Virus record (IMG/VR): IMGVR_UViG_3300013130_000015
Coordinates: 1 to 36,453 of that record
Reading direction: 5' to 3' (one strand)
Origin: a virus
DNA length: 36,453 nucleotides
How positions within the stretch are numbered: the first letter of the stretch is position 1; each line of letters starts with the position of its first letter. The notes beneath the pieces are model-generated. The model ran no database searches. It had not been told where the DNA came from and worked only from the letters and a program-made list of their open reading frames with translations. The position numbers and the translations under genes are program-made. Of this stretch, positions 14,766-24,093 are shown one piece after another.

Positions 14766-15203
14766 ATGCCATTTATAATCGTAAAGAATGCAATTGCAAA
14801 GGCCAAGTCTGGATCTGCTGACGGGATGCTGGCCTACTCTGGGACCATTGGCGACTGTGCGTCAATCCCGCCAGCCCAAAAATACGACAACCTACACTGG
14901 TGCCAAGACGATTGCCACACGCTAAATCTTGAGCTGGGTGATAAGCTGTTTTTCGTAGTGGCTACTGGCGACTCGATGCAGTATTACGAGGCATTCTCCG
15001 CCTCACGCCTTGCACAGACAATTCGCGATGTATCATCCTGGACAGACATCAGCAAGAACGTACAGGTGATTTTTATCGACAAAACAACTAACCTCGTATT
15101 TATCAACAACGAGGAGGTTAGGGGTTACTGCGTCGTCACGGAAAATGACACCACTGACGTGCAGTGGCATCTTTTCAACAAGAAATTGCTTAAATTCAGT
15201 TGA
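14766..15203 (+). CDS. Hypothetical alpha/beta protein
   Basis: A 145-residue protein starting MPFIIVKNAIAKAKSGSADG. The upstream in-frame ATG (14727) is rejected because it precedes the -35 of the promoter that drives this gene. Visible strands include KLFFVVATGDSM, VQVIFIDKTTNLVFI and GYCVVTEN. A Cys/His-containing loop (NLHWCQDDCHTLNL) could bind metal but has too few ligands to call. Function unknown. It is the only plus-strand gene of this island; its last eight bases overlap the convergent gene at 15196. Confidence 0.62.
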   Translation: MPFIIVKNAIAKAKSGSADGMLAYSGTIGDCASIPPAQKYDNLHWCQDDCHTLNLELGDKLFFVVATGDSMQYYEAFSASRLAQTIRDVSSWTDISKNVQVIFIDKTTNLVFINNEEVRGYCVVTENDTTDVQWHLFNKKLLKFS

Positions 15204-15384
15204 GAACGTTGCCAGACACAGAGACGACTTCGTAGATTTGTGCGTCCAATATTTCAATTGGTTGTGAGTCTTGCTCTGCAATCAGGTCTGCGTAGTCGTC
15301 CAACTCTGCCGCAGAGAAGTCTTCAGGCACTTCTATCAAATGCACTGCCTTGACCATCTCAAATGTTACGATTTTTTTAAGCAT
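15196..15384 (-). CDS. Small hypothetical protein downstream of head morphogenesis gene
   Basis: A 62-residue protein (MLKKIVTFEMVKAVHLIEVP..., ending VVSVSGNVLN), an acidic alpha/beta peptide without recognised family. It starts in a TAATG overlap with the head-morphogenesis gene, so it is translated from the late head transcript. It ends inside the convergent plus-strand gene. No terminator is visible between the two. Confidence 0.55.
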   Translation of the reverse strand: MLKKIVTFEMVKAVHLIEVPEDFSAAELDDYADLIAEQDSQPIEILDAQIYEVVSVSGNVLN

Positions 15385-16178
15385 TATTCCTCGCTCTTGA
15401 AGCCTTGCTGCACAGCGTATTCGTCGTGCTCCAAAGAAATGAAGGTAGCTTGCCCACCTTCATTGAATCCAAACCCCTTTGCCAGCTTACATAGCGTACA
15501 GCGGCAGTGAGGGTGTAATCCGCCTACCTTTGGTTGTGATTCGCCCTTCTTGTGGTAACCATGCCCGATTTCCGACATCTTGTAGACCTTCGGGGGTCCA
15601 CCTAGTGTGCCATTTAGCTGGTGTAGCCTGACACACTCGGCACAAACGTTATCATCCTTCACAATCGCGAAATAAACGTTAGGGTCAGACTCAGATGAGA
15701 TAGCCGCAATTCTGCTTACGGCATCTAAGGAGCCCATATTCCTGGCCTTGGTGGTCTCGGTACCTACAATTTTTTTAACGTTGTGGGTAAGCTCTCCAAA
15801 AAGTTTGGTAAGCTCGCCGCCTAGCACGGTATGAGCATCTGTCCGTACGCCCTGGGTCTCCGCATTTAACAACCAGTCTTGCACGGCCTTAACAACCCTG
15901 ACCTTGGCAAGTTCTTTGTGGGCGTCCATGTAGCCCTCAACCACGGAGTTAAGGGAATGTTCCACTGCATCAGACCCTTTGAAGCCCTCTTGCTCTGCAC
16001 TTGCGCGGTAAAGGGCAGGTACCGTCAGATCTGCTCGAACACCAACCGGCTTAGTTACCGAAACGCGAATTTCTTTATTCCCCCTCTTTCCCATCAGGCG
16101 TAGCTTCGCCCGGTCGTACAGCTGCTCAATGGCAGCATGTACCGCCTTAATTGCAGTCTTATTGAGGAGGTAGCGCAC
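15384..16178 (-). CDS. Phage head morphogenesis protein (Mu gpF / SPP1 gp7-like minor head protein)
   Basis: A 264-residue minor head protein. The C-terminal region has the signature of the Mu F-like / SPP1 gp7 family: a segment VCAECVRLHQLNG followed by GGLHPHCRCTL, with Cys/His residues that probably bind metal. The family sits beside the portal and is needed for correct head assembly or DNA ejection. The N-terminal half is helical. The start is GTG at 16178, overlapping the portal stop (TAGTG). The portal-to-minor-head gene order is the usual one. Confidence 0.88.
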   Translation of the reverse strand: MRYLLNKTAIKAVHAAIEQLYDRAKLRLMGKRGNKEIRVSVTKPVGVRADLTVPALYRASAEQEGFKGSDAVEHSLNSVVEGYMDAHKELAKVRVVKAVQDWLLNAETQGVRTDAHTVLGGELTKLFGELTHNVKKIVGTETTKARNMGSLDAVSRIAAISSESDPNVYFAIVKDDNVCAECVRLHQLNGTLGGPPKVYKMSEIGHGYHKKGESQPKVGGLHPHCRCTLCKLAKGFGFNEGGQATFISLEHDEYAVQQGFKSEE

Positions 16179-18295
16179 TACTTCTTCTTACCGTGATGTT
16201 TCGCGATGTTCAAGACTTCCGACATTGCGTGTTTAGCATCTTCTTCCCAGCCAGACAAAAAGAAGTCAACAGTTTTTTTGTGCTGAGCCAAGATTTTGCG
16301 CTTACCTGGAGGCAGGCGGCTCTCGTTCTTGGTCAATGACTCAAGGGCCATATCAATTGACCGGGCAAGCTCGTCGCCACCCGCACTTGCAGTAGCTCCA
16401 CCGGTAGCACTGGAGTTCTCAACTGCCTCCGTTGCCTGTTTTTCAGTCGGTCTGCCCTGTTGGTCTTGGGTTGGTTGGACACCACCGCCTCCACCGCCTC
16501 CATCGTCGCCGCCGCCTCCATCATCGCCACCACCCCCACCGCCAGCTGCTGCAGCTTGCGCCTGCTGTTGCTGCATCTGTGCCTGCTGCTGCATCATTCT
16601 TTCCTGCTGCTGCATCTGATACCACTGGAAAAACATCGGGTCTCGGCGGTAGGCAAGGGATGGGTCTTGTGACGCTCCCTTGATTCCACAAAACTGCTCA
16701 AGGATTTGTCCCACTGTGAAATACTGGTCGAGATAGCTTTTGACAGTTGTGTTAAATGGAAGCTCACCGCCCCACTCTTTGCCAATTGGCTTCTTCTCGA
16801 CGCGACGGAGGATACCATCATAGGTCTCCCAAATCGACATATCTTGCTGGAGCCTGACTGCTTCCTTCTCAGCATTGTCGGCGTCCAGACCCATGAAACG
16901 AAGTCGCGTAATTTTTGCGAGTTCTGGGTCAATCAAGGGCATGATATTAGAGTTGAAGAAATCTTCAAACCCTTGGAGCAAGGGGCGGATACCAACGTCG
17001 CGTGCTGCCTGCAATTTGTATTCGTTGTTTGACTCTGACAGAGCCTGGTTTGCAGTACCACGGCTCAGGTAGGACCAACCTGGAAGCTCATCTGGTGACA
17101 TCATAAATGCAGTGAGGATTTCACGAGCATTCATATCGGTCAGGTATTGGAACTCTGCATCTTTACCGCCACCGCTATCAATAGGTTGCCACTGAATCGT
17201 CTCACCTGTGCCACAGCCGAATACCGGCATACGCCACGAGTTGTTTACGTTGTTAATAGAGGCATTGAATTGCTGTTTGATTTGGTGGATGGTCGAGGGA
17301 TTGGTGTCATCCGACGTAATAACCAACATGCCTCGCGAAGCTCTGCCAGACTGGAAATAGAGTCGATTGTGCTGCACAATATTGATGTGCGTAGTGACTG
17401 AGGTAATTACCGTATCAATTGGTGTGACAGGGTAACCATTCCACTCAATATCGGGAACAGTGTAGAAATTGTAACACTTAACCTCTGCACCGGTAAAAGC
17501 ATTCTGGGGGCGGCCACCAAAGACTTGAACCCATCTATAGTTATCGTCCCTCTTGAAACGCTCTTCAACCAGCTTCTTGCCAGTTACCTCAACAAGGGTA
17601 TGGTAGGCCTGCTCGCGAAGTGATGATAAGGCTGTGTTTGATTTAACAGCTGCCTTGTAAATCGTACCGGCGTCAATTGGTGCAAAATGGTGGAACTTCT
17701 TCTGGTCGCCCTCGCCAGTGTAGATAATTTCAACTGCAATACGACCATTGACAACTGCATTGCGAGTCAACTGAGTCATACACTCGGCAAGAGTGAGCTT
17801 GTCTTCATCGTCCATGCCGAACGTGTAGCCGCAATTATTCAAGTTGAAGATGGCTGTCTCAATTTTCTTGTTGAGTACATCCTTATCTTCTTTGCTCAGC
17901 CCGTCGAGGACGCCAGTATTGGGCTCGATGATAAATCCGTTAGAGAAACGGTCAGGACGTGGCTTAGCATGGACAGAAATGTGGTTCTGACGTGCGCGTA
18001 CGATGTTAGACACCAGAGAGTCTTGGACTGCAATGCGCTTGAGGATTTCATCTGGAACACCCATGTGCTTGGGTTCCCAGATGCCATTTAGGCTTGCATG
18101 TCTGGTAGGGTCTGCCTCAAATGCGAGGCGTTCGACGGAGCCCTCTTCACCGTTAAGGATATTGACAATTGACTTCTGGAGTAGAGTGTAATTACTCTTA
18201 TAGGTGACGGTAGAGGACATGAGCCTGTCCTCGTTTTTGGCCAAACCAAAAGTGACCGACTTGCGCCTTACCGTACTTTGTTTTTCGTCGCTCAT
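16178..18295 (-). CDS. Portal protein
   Basis: A 705-residue portal protein, the dodecameric ring at the head vertex through which DNA is pumped. Supporting features: position between terminase and minor head protein; a long alpha/beta body with the typical stretch DMNAREILTAFMMSPDELPG followed by SRGTANQALSESNNEYKLQA and a long helix; and a helical C-terminal part. About residues 555-625 are low complexity: Gln/Met-rich (QQQERMMQQQAQMQQQQAQA), then Gly/Asp-rich repeats, likely a disordered tail facing the capsid interior. The final 60 residues are helical and basic. It is 705 residues, longer than many portals because of that tail. Confidence 0.9.
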   Translation of the reverse strand: MSDEKQSTVRRKSVTFGLAKNEDRLMSSTVTYKSNYTLLQKSIVNILNGEEGSVERLAFEADPTRHASLNGIWEPKHMGVPDEILKRIAVQDSLVSNIVRARQNHISVHAKPRPDRFSNGFIIEPNTGVLDGLSKEDKDVLNKKIETAIFNLNNCGYTFGMDDEDKLTLAECMTQLTRNAVVNGRIAVEIIYTGEGDQKKFHHFAPIDAGTIYKAAVKSNTALSSLREQAYHTLVEVTGKKLVEERFKRDDNYRWVQVFGGRPQNAFTGAEVKCYNFYTVPDIEWNGYPVTPIDTVITSVTTHINIVQHNRLYFQSGRASRGMLVITSDDTNPSTIHQIKQQFNASINNVNNSWRMPVFGCGTGETIQWQPIDSGGGKDAEFQYLTDMNAREILTAFMMSPDELPGWSYLSRGTANQALSESNNEYKLQAARDVGIRPLLQGFEDFFNSNIMPLIDPELAKITRLRFMGLDADNAEKEAVRLQQDMSIWETYDGILRRVEKKPIGKEWGGELPFNTTVKSYLDQYFTVGQILEQFCGIKGASQDPSLAYRRDPMFFQWYQMQQQERMMQQQAQMQQQQAQAAAAGGGGGGDDGGGGDDGGGGGGGVQPTQDQQGRPTEKQATEAVENSSATGGATASAGGDELARSIDMALESLTKNESRLPPGKRKILAQHKKTVDFFLSGWEEDAKHAMSEVLNIAKHHGKKK

Positions 18296-18300
18296 TGGTT

Positions 18301-19287
18301 TTATTCCGCCGTGAACACAGTTACCATCGCAATGCCAGTACTACGATTCTTAATTGAGAGAGAGTAGGTGGTACCCCACTTCTCGCAAAATCCAACATGG
18401 TCTGCACTGGCAGGAATCAGTGGTTCTAACCTGACCGTCTCATCAGTGGAGCCATTGAACTTGAGAGCACAATTCTGGTTTGATTCAACGCTCACATAGC
18501 GGTTAGCTGCAGAGAAAATCGACAGGCTGGCTGTACCTGGAATAACTGCCAGCTGCTGGGCCAGTGCGGTGGTTGAGATAAACTCAATGTAGTTTGCAGT
18601 GACGTAAGAAACCTTGTAGGCTGTACGGGTAGCCACCGAGAACCCACCAGAAATATCAACGGTATCGTTAATCTGAACGCCTGTGGCAGAATAGGCAACT
18701 GCTTGGTTATTCGTGGTAAGGGCAACAACTTCGCTGGCCCCACTAAACACAGTGCCAGCCTCTCGGGCCAGGACAAGCGTGGTCGAGGTGGCAGAAAGGA
18801 CAGTCCAGTCACCCTGATTCATTGGGTCCGCTGGGCCTACCTCGTCGGTAACAGCGCCAGCAACGTGGAAGATATCACCAACCAAGACACCGGCAAACAC
18901 TGCACCGCCACTGTGGGTAACAGTGACAGTCTGATTGGCATTCAGAACGAAGGTCAGTGAGCCAGTAGACAGCGTTAGGTTGCGATTGGTGCGGAAACCG
19001 GGTGCAGTACCCGTACCGGTCCACACCAGTCTGTAGGTCTCAGGGTGGGCTGCAGACCGGATTACTAAATCATACTCAGACGTGTTGTCGTGAGTGATGG
19101 CGCGAGCCCCATTGAAAATCGCAACCTCTGCAAATGGTTGAATCTCAAAGGTCTGAGACTTCGGATTTGACACCGGCACACGTACGTTTGCACGTTTCCA
19201 ATCAGCCATTCGCCTCGTAGGGGAATTTGTGGGTGTCGGGGCATCGTCATAGACGAGAATGTGTGAGGTTCGATTTAATAGAGACAT
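18301..19287 (-). CDS. Putative virion structural protein, beta-rich
   Basis: A 328-residue Ser/Thr/Ala/Val-rich protein with regularly spaced beta strands (TVTVTHSGGAVFAGVLVGDIF, TTLVLAREAGTVF, YIEFISTTALAQ), consistent with tandem Ig-like or jelly-roll domains as found in decoration, tail or fibre proteins. It is placed between the large terminase and portal, five bases before the portal stop/start region. Its role is not identifiable by motif. No strong Shine-Dalgarno site directly precedes the ATG. Confidence 0.6.
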   Translation of the reverse strand: MSLLNRTSHILVYDDAPTPTNSPTRRMADWKRANVRVPVSNPKSQTFEIQPFAEVAIFNGARAITHDNTSEYDLVIRSAAHPETYRLVWTGTGTAPGFRTNRNLTLSTGSLTFVLNANQTVTVTHSGGAVFAGVLVGDIFHVAGAVTDEVGPADPMNQGDWTVLSATSTTLVLAREAGTVFSGASEVVALTTNNQAVAYSATGVQINDTVDISGGFSVATRTAYKVSYVTANYIEFISTTALAQQLAVIPGTASLSIFSAANRYVSVESNQNCALKFNGSTDETVRLEPLIPASADHVGFCEKWGTTYSLSIKNRSTGIAMVTVFTAE

Positions 19288-19310
19288 TGCTGGTAGTAAG
19301 ATTGAGTTTC

Positions 19311-21302
19311 CTATATATCCCAGATAATTCCGCCGCCGCCCTTACCGCCCTGTTTTTCAGAACTGTCCTGAGACTCATCCACGTTTGATAAAAAATCGCT
19401 GCCGTTAGAAGCTGACCCCAGGCGCTGTTGAATCATTTTTGTCATCCAGCTGTCCTCTTTGTAAACATTCTTTGGCCCTTCTTCTACTTCCTTTGAAACC
19501 ACCAGACCGGTGGACATCTTGAATGCACCGGACAGCATGTAGCGCAGAGCGTCTGCTTCGTCGTCATCGTCATCATCTGGGATTTCAGTTATCCTCCCTG
19601 CAGCGTCCTTCTTCCAGTGGTACTGGGCAATGTTATTTATCGACAAATTCATCATCGGGTCTTCACCGATGTCATGGATAAAATACAAATTAGGCTGGTC
19701 AGTACCAGGAGGATTTAACAACCATTTAACAACGCTTATGCCACCAACAACAGAGCCTGCACCTTTCTCGGTCTTTTTCATGTTAAACCCCTTTTTTGAA
19801 AAGAGTTTTATCATCTTTGGGTCTGCATTGTCAGGAAAGATGCCTGCACTGTATTGCAAAAATGGCTCGCAGGACTCTAGCATCTGGTCTGGGTCGAGGC
19901 CTGGCATGGTCACAAAATGGGTCACGAAACACCTGCCGCCCTCTTTGAGACCTTGGGTGTACACGAAGTTGTGTGTATGCCCCCAGTCGATACCACCAAT
20001 AAATTGTCCGCTTCGGGTCTCCTTTAGAATCACCATTAGCTGGGCCTTGGTGAAGTCCTTTGGATCTCCGGGTGGAGCCTCGGCAAATATTTTCTCGTGC
20101 GCCTGGGCTGGCGTAATGACGTGTACCATTTTATTTAGTCGCTGGTACACCAAGCCAAACGAACTTGGCTTGCGGCACAGAAGCTGCGCCTGGGCCATTT
20201 CAGTTGAGTTACCATTGAACTTACCGATGGTTTCAGGGATGGTCTTGAGCAGAGACGACGTTGATTTTTGGTGAGTTGCCAGACGTGTCTTACATGCAGG
20301 GAATAGCTTGCAGTTTTTGCAACCTGCAAAACCCTCCATAGGAAAGTAGGTTTCCTTTTCTTTGATGTTCATGGAAGCATATGTCTGCTCATCTACATGG
20401 CGCAAGTCCTCATCTGAGACATACAGCTTGAGCCTGGGCTTCTCAGGCTTGTGTCTGGATGGAAGACAGGCCTGTGTTACGTCAATAATGTTCCATGAAC
20501 GGATTTTGAGGCCAGAGTTCTTTGCATTGTCGATTTCCTTCTGCACCAAACCGAATGCTTGCTTCCTGGTTGAGGTAAGCATGGTAATTGGCAGATTCTT
20601 GCCACGACCGGCAGGAATGTTCTGAGATTCTGCATAGGCAGCTGGGTTAGAAACAACGTCAACCTCATCAATTACAAACAAAGGGACGTGTTCGCTGTTG
20701 GCACCGGCCATCGTACAAATAACGATTTTGACGTAGTGGTCCTTCTCGACGTACTCGTCAATGACCTTCTTGATTTCAATAAACTCACCCTTCTCGTCTG
20801 CATTATAGGCGGCATATTCATCCTGGGTGAGGGAGTGTCTGGTGCGTGGATTGTAGAAGCGCACGATTTTTGTCATACGCTCGTTATCACCAACAACGAA
20901 ATCGCGCAGGTAGGGACGACGGAAAGAGCGTTTGACGTACTCCTGCGCCTTCAGGGCTTGGTCTTGGATAGCCGCCATGTGAGCAACATTTCTACCACAG
21001 TGGAGCAAGGCCAAGACTTCGATTACGGAGGCTGAGAGAGTCTTGAAAGAGTCACGACTCGCGAAGTACAGCACCCGCATAAACTCTTCATCAGTACCCT
21101 CAAGCATCTTACTGTACACCTCCCACACCATGTCCATGGGTGAGGATGTAGTTGCCTCATCGACCATCCCATCGGGCAGGTCCAAGGCAAGGAATATCAC
21201 TATCCAGTCGTGCAGCTCTTGCTTGTTCTTGCAGATGCGAAAGAGAAACCGTCTTTTAAGGGCTTCTTCGTCTGCAAGTTTGATATCTTCTTCGTCGCTC
21301 AT
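19311..21302 (-). CDS. terL: Terminase large subunit
   Basis: A 663-residue DNA-packaging motor. ATPase domain: a deviant Walker A at about residues 82-90 (SRDSFKTLS), Walker B with catalytic acid at 208-214 (LFVIDEVD) and a coupling-type segment ITMLTSTRKQ. Nuclease domain: GGIDWGHTHNF (first metal-binding Asp) and an acidic helix DDDEADALRYML near the C-terminus. Between them, about residues 320-335, is an insertion with Cys spaced C-x2-C-x5-C (GCKNCKLFPACKTRL), perhaps a zinc site. The C-terminal tail is Gly/Ser-rich. It follows the small subunit without a gap. Length is at the high end for the family. Confidence 0.92.
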   Translation of the reverse strand: MSDEEDIKLADEEALKRRFLFRICKNKQELHDWIVIFLALDLPDGMVDEATTSSPMDMVWEVYSKMLEGTDEEFMRVLYFASRDSFKTLSASVIEVLALLHCGRNVAHMAAIQDQALKAQEYVKRSFRRPYLRDFVVGDNERMTKIVRFYNPRTRHSLTQDEYAAYNADEKGEFIEIKKVIDEYVEKDHYVKIVICTMAGANSEHVPLFVIDEVDVVSNPAAYAESQNIPAGRGKNLPITMLTSTRKQAFGLVQKEIDNAKNSGLKIRSWNIIDVTQACLPSRHKPEKPRLKLYVSDEDLRHVDEQTYASMNIKEKETYFPMEGFAGCKNCKLFPACKTRLATHQKSTSSLLKTIPETIGKFNGNSTEMAQAQLLCRKPSSFGLVYQRLNKMVHVITPAQAHEKIFAEAPPGDPKDFTKAQLMVILKETRSGQFIGGIDWGHTHNFVYTQGLKEGGRCFVTHFVTMPGLDPDQMLESCEPFLQYSAGIFPDNADPKMIKLFSKKGFNMKKTEKGAGSVVGGISVVKWLLNPPGTDQPNLYFIHDIGEDPMMNLSINNIAQYHWKKDAAGRITEIPDDDDDDEADALRYMLSGAFKMSTGLVVSKEVEEGPKNVYKEDSWMTKMIQQRLGSASNGSDFLSNVDESQDSSEKQGGKGGGGIIWDI

Positions 21303-21989
21303 TTACTCTAAGCTCTTCTTGATTTTTTCTTTCTCTTTGGTTGCCCAAATAGAGAGAACATCTGCTTCTGTGTCTTCAGGCAGCGGCAAGTGGGCAGTGG
21401 GGACAATGGGGAGGCCACTGTGCTTCACCTCAATAGTGCCACCGATAGAACGCTTCTGGTCTTGTCCTGTCAGCTTCATCAGAGCTTCTACAATTTCCTT
21501 CAATTGCTTGATGGCTTGGGCAGGTGTTTGATCTGCCTTCTCCAGGTAGGTTACATCACCAGTCATCATGTACATGGCCATGTTGTCGCCATGCATCTTG
21601 CGCATAACGCCCATCATATCTGCCGCAAGGTCGATGCCCTGGGCAATGGTAATCAGAGCCCGTGCCTTTGCCCTCTCACCGGCTAAGGCAATGTAGTCAC
21701 GAGCTTTGGTGTCCCAATTATTTGCAACTGCAGTGTGGACTATCTGTCCCAGGCCAAACTCAGACCGCAATGCCCTGATTTCAGACAAGGTTCTACCCTG
21801 CAAGAAAACTGCGAACAGATTCTCACTCACGGATTCCGATAGGGGATAGGTCTCAGACCCACCCTTCTTGAAATTGACGTAGAAATACCTAAGTGCTGAT
21901 AGCTCTGGCGCTGTCAACCACGGGTGGTTATTTCCTAGTTCTTCGAGGGACAGTACTTGCTCTCCTCTTTTTTCTAGCTGATTTGACAT
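21303..21989 (-). CDS. Putative terminase small subunit
   Basis: A 228-residue protein immediately before the large terminase. Residues about 20-90 are helical and look like a DNA-binding helix-turn-helix region (SENLFAVFLQGRTLSEIRAL, then a second helix set). Residues 95-175 are helical and may oligomerise, and the C-terminal tail is charged (EKEKIKKSLE). This fits the architecture of small terminases, which select phage DNA and stimulate the large subunit. The assignment is by position and layout. It overlaps the preceding gene by 62 bases, long for this genome; AGAAGA precedes the ATG. Confidence 0.6.
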   Translation of the reverse strand: MSNQLEKRGEQVLSLEELGNNHPWLTAPELSALRYFYVNFKKGGSETYPLSESVSENLFAVFLQGRTLSEIRALRSEFGLGQIVHTAVANNWDTKARDYIALAGERAKARALITIAQGIDLAADMMGVMRKMHGDNMAMYMMTGDVTYLEKADQTPAQAIKQLKEIVEALMKLTGQDQKRSIGGTIEVKHSGLPIVPTAHLPLPEDTEADVLSIWATKEKEKIKKSLE

Positions 21990-22383
21990 TCTTCTTCTTG
22001 GCCTTCTTTGGCGGCTTTTCCTTTGTTACAGGAAAGATTGGATTACCATTCAAAAGTACCTTCAGTTCCCACTCGGAACCAAAAAACATTTTTACGGTAT
22101 TTTGCAATTCAGTCAGACGCTCGAAGTAGGGCTTGTCTGGATTGATAAATGCAGAGTTCCATTTATAGGACAGTACTGCACCTTCGATGTCTACCTCTGC
22201 CACAGAGGTTTCAAGTTTTGGGTCCACTGCGTATGGCCACAGTTTGACTTGCATCACCTGCGCCTCGTGCATGATGCCAAACTGTTTGAGGATGGGCTTC
22301 AACTGCATCAGCTGTTTCTTGATACCGTCACCTTCCTCCGTAACGGAAGAGATGTTCCCCACGCTTTCGTCTTTAGTTGACAT
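21928..22383 (-). CDS. Hypothetical protein with strongly basic C-terminus
   Basis: A 151-residue protein whose first 115 residues form an alpha/beta domain (KPILKQFGIMHEAQVMQVKL, EVDIEGAVLSYKWNSAFINP). The last 30 residues are packed with Lys/Arg (KEKPPKKAKKKNVKSARKK and on). That tail is encoded in the 62-base overlap with the small terminase gene. It could bind nucleic acid. A strong Shine-Dalgarno site (GGGGAGGT) five bases before the ATG, and a TAATG overlap with the nuclease gene, support expression. Function unknown. Confidence 0.6.
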   Translation of the reverse strand: MSTKDESVGNISSVTEEGDGIKKQLMQLKPILKQFGIMHEAQVMQVKLWPYAVDPKLETSVAEVDIEGAVLSYKWNSAFINPDKPYFERLTELQNTVKMFFGSEWELKVLLNGNPIFPVTKEKPPKKAKKKNVKSARKKRRASTVPRRTRK

Positions 22384-23390
22384 TAAATACCTCCCCTTTC
22401 ATGCAGCATCTGTCGCAGTCTCTCTTTTGAGGTCCCCTTAGGTGGTGCGAAAGAGTTAAGGAACTTATCAAAGGCAGCCTGTATGCCTTCCTTCTCAGAC
22501 ACTCGCTTGAGCTTGGCCTTCTTGTTGTCGGCAAACATACGGAAGACGACCTTCTTGCCTTGGACAAGTTTTTTGACTGCTTCCTGCATCTCATCGACGT
22601 AAGCCTTGTCTGGTCCATAGATGTCAATCAGTGTCTTGTCCCAGGCTTTGACATGCTCGAAGTGCGCAGCGGTGATTTCGCTATCTACTCTAATAGCAAA
22701 CGAGCGAATGACAGAGCAAGCAATGCCGGTATTTACTGTGTTAATTAAGTCGCCGTCTCCATTGTAGAGAGACAGCTTCCTGTCGATATCTGCATCACTC
22801 CTGGTACGCCAACGTGGAGCGCCAACGTACGTCACACGCCCAATCTCTTGAGGCAGGTGGATATGCCCTGAGATGATTTTCTTGTTGTTCAAGAGGGCAA
22901 GGTCAATGCCGTCAGGTGCATAGAACGCATTCTCAAACAATGCACCTTGGAACGTTTGGTGACAATACACCGTCTTTACGTTCAGCGCATTGAATGCCTC
23001 AATGAACTGGGAATGGTCGAAGTAATACGGCATAAAGCCATTCCCATTTATTACGACAGGCTTGTCTACCACTGTCACCTTATTCATTCCAACAAATGAA
23101 ATCATGGAGTGGGGGTAACCGCTGGTTGGTGTCACTTGGTCGTGATTGCCAACCATCAAGATAATTTTCTCGATGTTAGGTGAACCTGCAAACAGCTCCA
23201 AGTATCGACGCCAAAGCTCGATGCAGCGAACATTTAGCACGTCATGCGTATTAAATTGGTCGCCAAGAAACGTGATGGTGTCAATGTCTCGGTTCTTGTC
23301 TATCGTGGTCACCACGAGCGACAGGAGACGTTCACAGTCTTCCAACTCGTCAGGCGTGCAATGTACATCGCCAACTACCAGATTAATCAT
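22383..23390 (-). CDS. SbcD/Mre11-like metallophosphoesterase nuclease
   Basis: A 335-residue protein with the nuclease-type phosphoesterase motifs: GDVH (Asp8, His10), GDQF (Asp44), GNHD (about residue 87), YCHQ and GHIH (about 176). The overall order resembles phage and bacterial SbcD/Mre11 enzymes (such as T4 gp47), which cut DNA ends together with an SbcC/Rad50 ATPase. No SbcC partner is in this window. The C-terminal 120 residues are helical and Lys-rich, where partners often bind. It overlaps the preceding gene by eight bases. Its likely role is DNA end processing in phage recombination. Confidence 0.85.
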   Translation of the reverse strand: MINLVVGDVHCTPDELEDCERLLSLVVTTIDKNRDIDTITFLGDQFNTHDVLNVRCIELWRRYLELFAGSPNIEKIILMVGNHDQVTPTSGYPHSMISFVGMNKVTVVDKPVVINGNGFMPYYFDHSQFIEAFNALNVKTVYCHQTFQGALFENAFYAPDGIDLALLNNKKIISGHIHLPQEIGRVTYVGAPRWRTRSDADIDRKLSLYNGDGDLINTVNTGIACSVIRSFAIRVDSEITAAHFEHVKAWDKTLIDIYGPDKAYVDEMQEAVKKLVQGKKVVFRMFADNKKAKLKRVSEKEGIQAAFDKFLNSFAPPKGTSKERLRQMLHERGGI

Positions 23391-24093
23391 TTGGTCCCGC
23401 CGTCAGTGGTTTGTAACCCCACGCCACAACTGCAGAGCGTGGAATAACAACGACCTTTTTGTCTGGAACGATACCGGTATAAGCGTTCCTGTAGTAGTCT
23501 TTGCTCCAGTCCTCTTCCACGTAAACGCAATCTGCCCTCCCGACAGAAGTAGGGGGAGCAAATACCTCCAACCGCATCAGGGACTTTTCTCCGCTGAGTA
23601 ACGACAGGCCTTTGTTTGCTGTCTTGTTGTCTGGTCTATTGGGAGCAAGGCAGAGTACAACGTGTTCATCCGTAAAAAACAGCATATTGGGTGGTTTCAT
23701 TTGTATTACCTTAATCTCTTCATTTTTTGGTGGCAAGTGGTTTATTTTATTAACTAATTCTTCTGACAGCAATACCGATGAGTGGTAGTCTAAGGTTTGG
23801 GCAGCGCAGTCTCTTATGGTTGGACTCGGGTCATTCCGTACCATGTCTGCAAGCAACAGGGCAACGTTATTGTCAATGTGGCCTTGAATACCTATTAGAG
23901 CACCCTCGCGGACAACAACGTCTGGACTGTAAAGCAACGGGACTAAAGTAGTCCTTGCCAATGCACTGTCTTTGCATTGATTTCCAAATTCTTCTGCAGC
24001 GAATGTCAGGTCTGCAAGCAGTTGGGCTCTCCCCTCCTCGGCAGCTGCGACTTTCAGTTTTTGAACAATCTTATCAATATTTTCTTTTGTCAT
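23383..24093 (-). CDS. HEAT-repeat-like protein, unknown function
   Basis: A 236-residue protein. Residues about 1-120 look like two or three HEAT-type helical repeats (LVPLLYSPDVVVREGALIGI, then LADMVRNDPSPTIRDCAAQT), a protein-interaction scaffold. The C-terminal half is beta-rich and unrecognised. The ATG at 24093 forms an ATGA overlap with the upstream gene and is preferred over an in-frame start ten codons earlier. It sits just upstream of, and overlapping, the SbcD-like gene, so it may assist that enzyme; this is only contextual. Confidence 0.65.
   Translation of the reverse strand: MTKENIDKIVQKLKVAAAEEGRAQLLADLTFAAEEFGNQCKDSALARTTLVPLLYSPDVVVREGALIGIQGHIDNNVALLLADMVRNDPSPTIRDCAAQTLDYHSSVLLSEELVNKINHLPPKNEEIKVIQMKPPNMLFFTDEHVVLCLAPNRPDNKTANKGLSLLSGEKSLMRLEVFAPPTSVGRADCVYVEEDWSKDYYRNAYTGIVPDKKVVVIPRSAVVAWGYKPLTAGPND

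Noticed and set aside
16480-16620. Gly/Asp and Gln repeats in the portal gene as a microsatellite or frameshift site
   Set aside because: Uses mixed codons and stays in frame; best read as a disordered protein tail.
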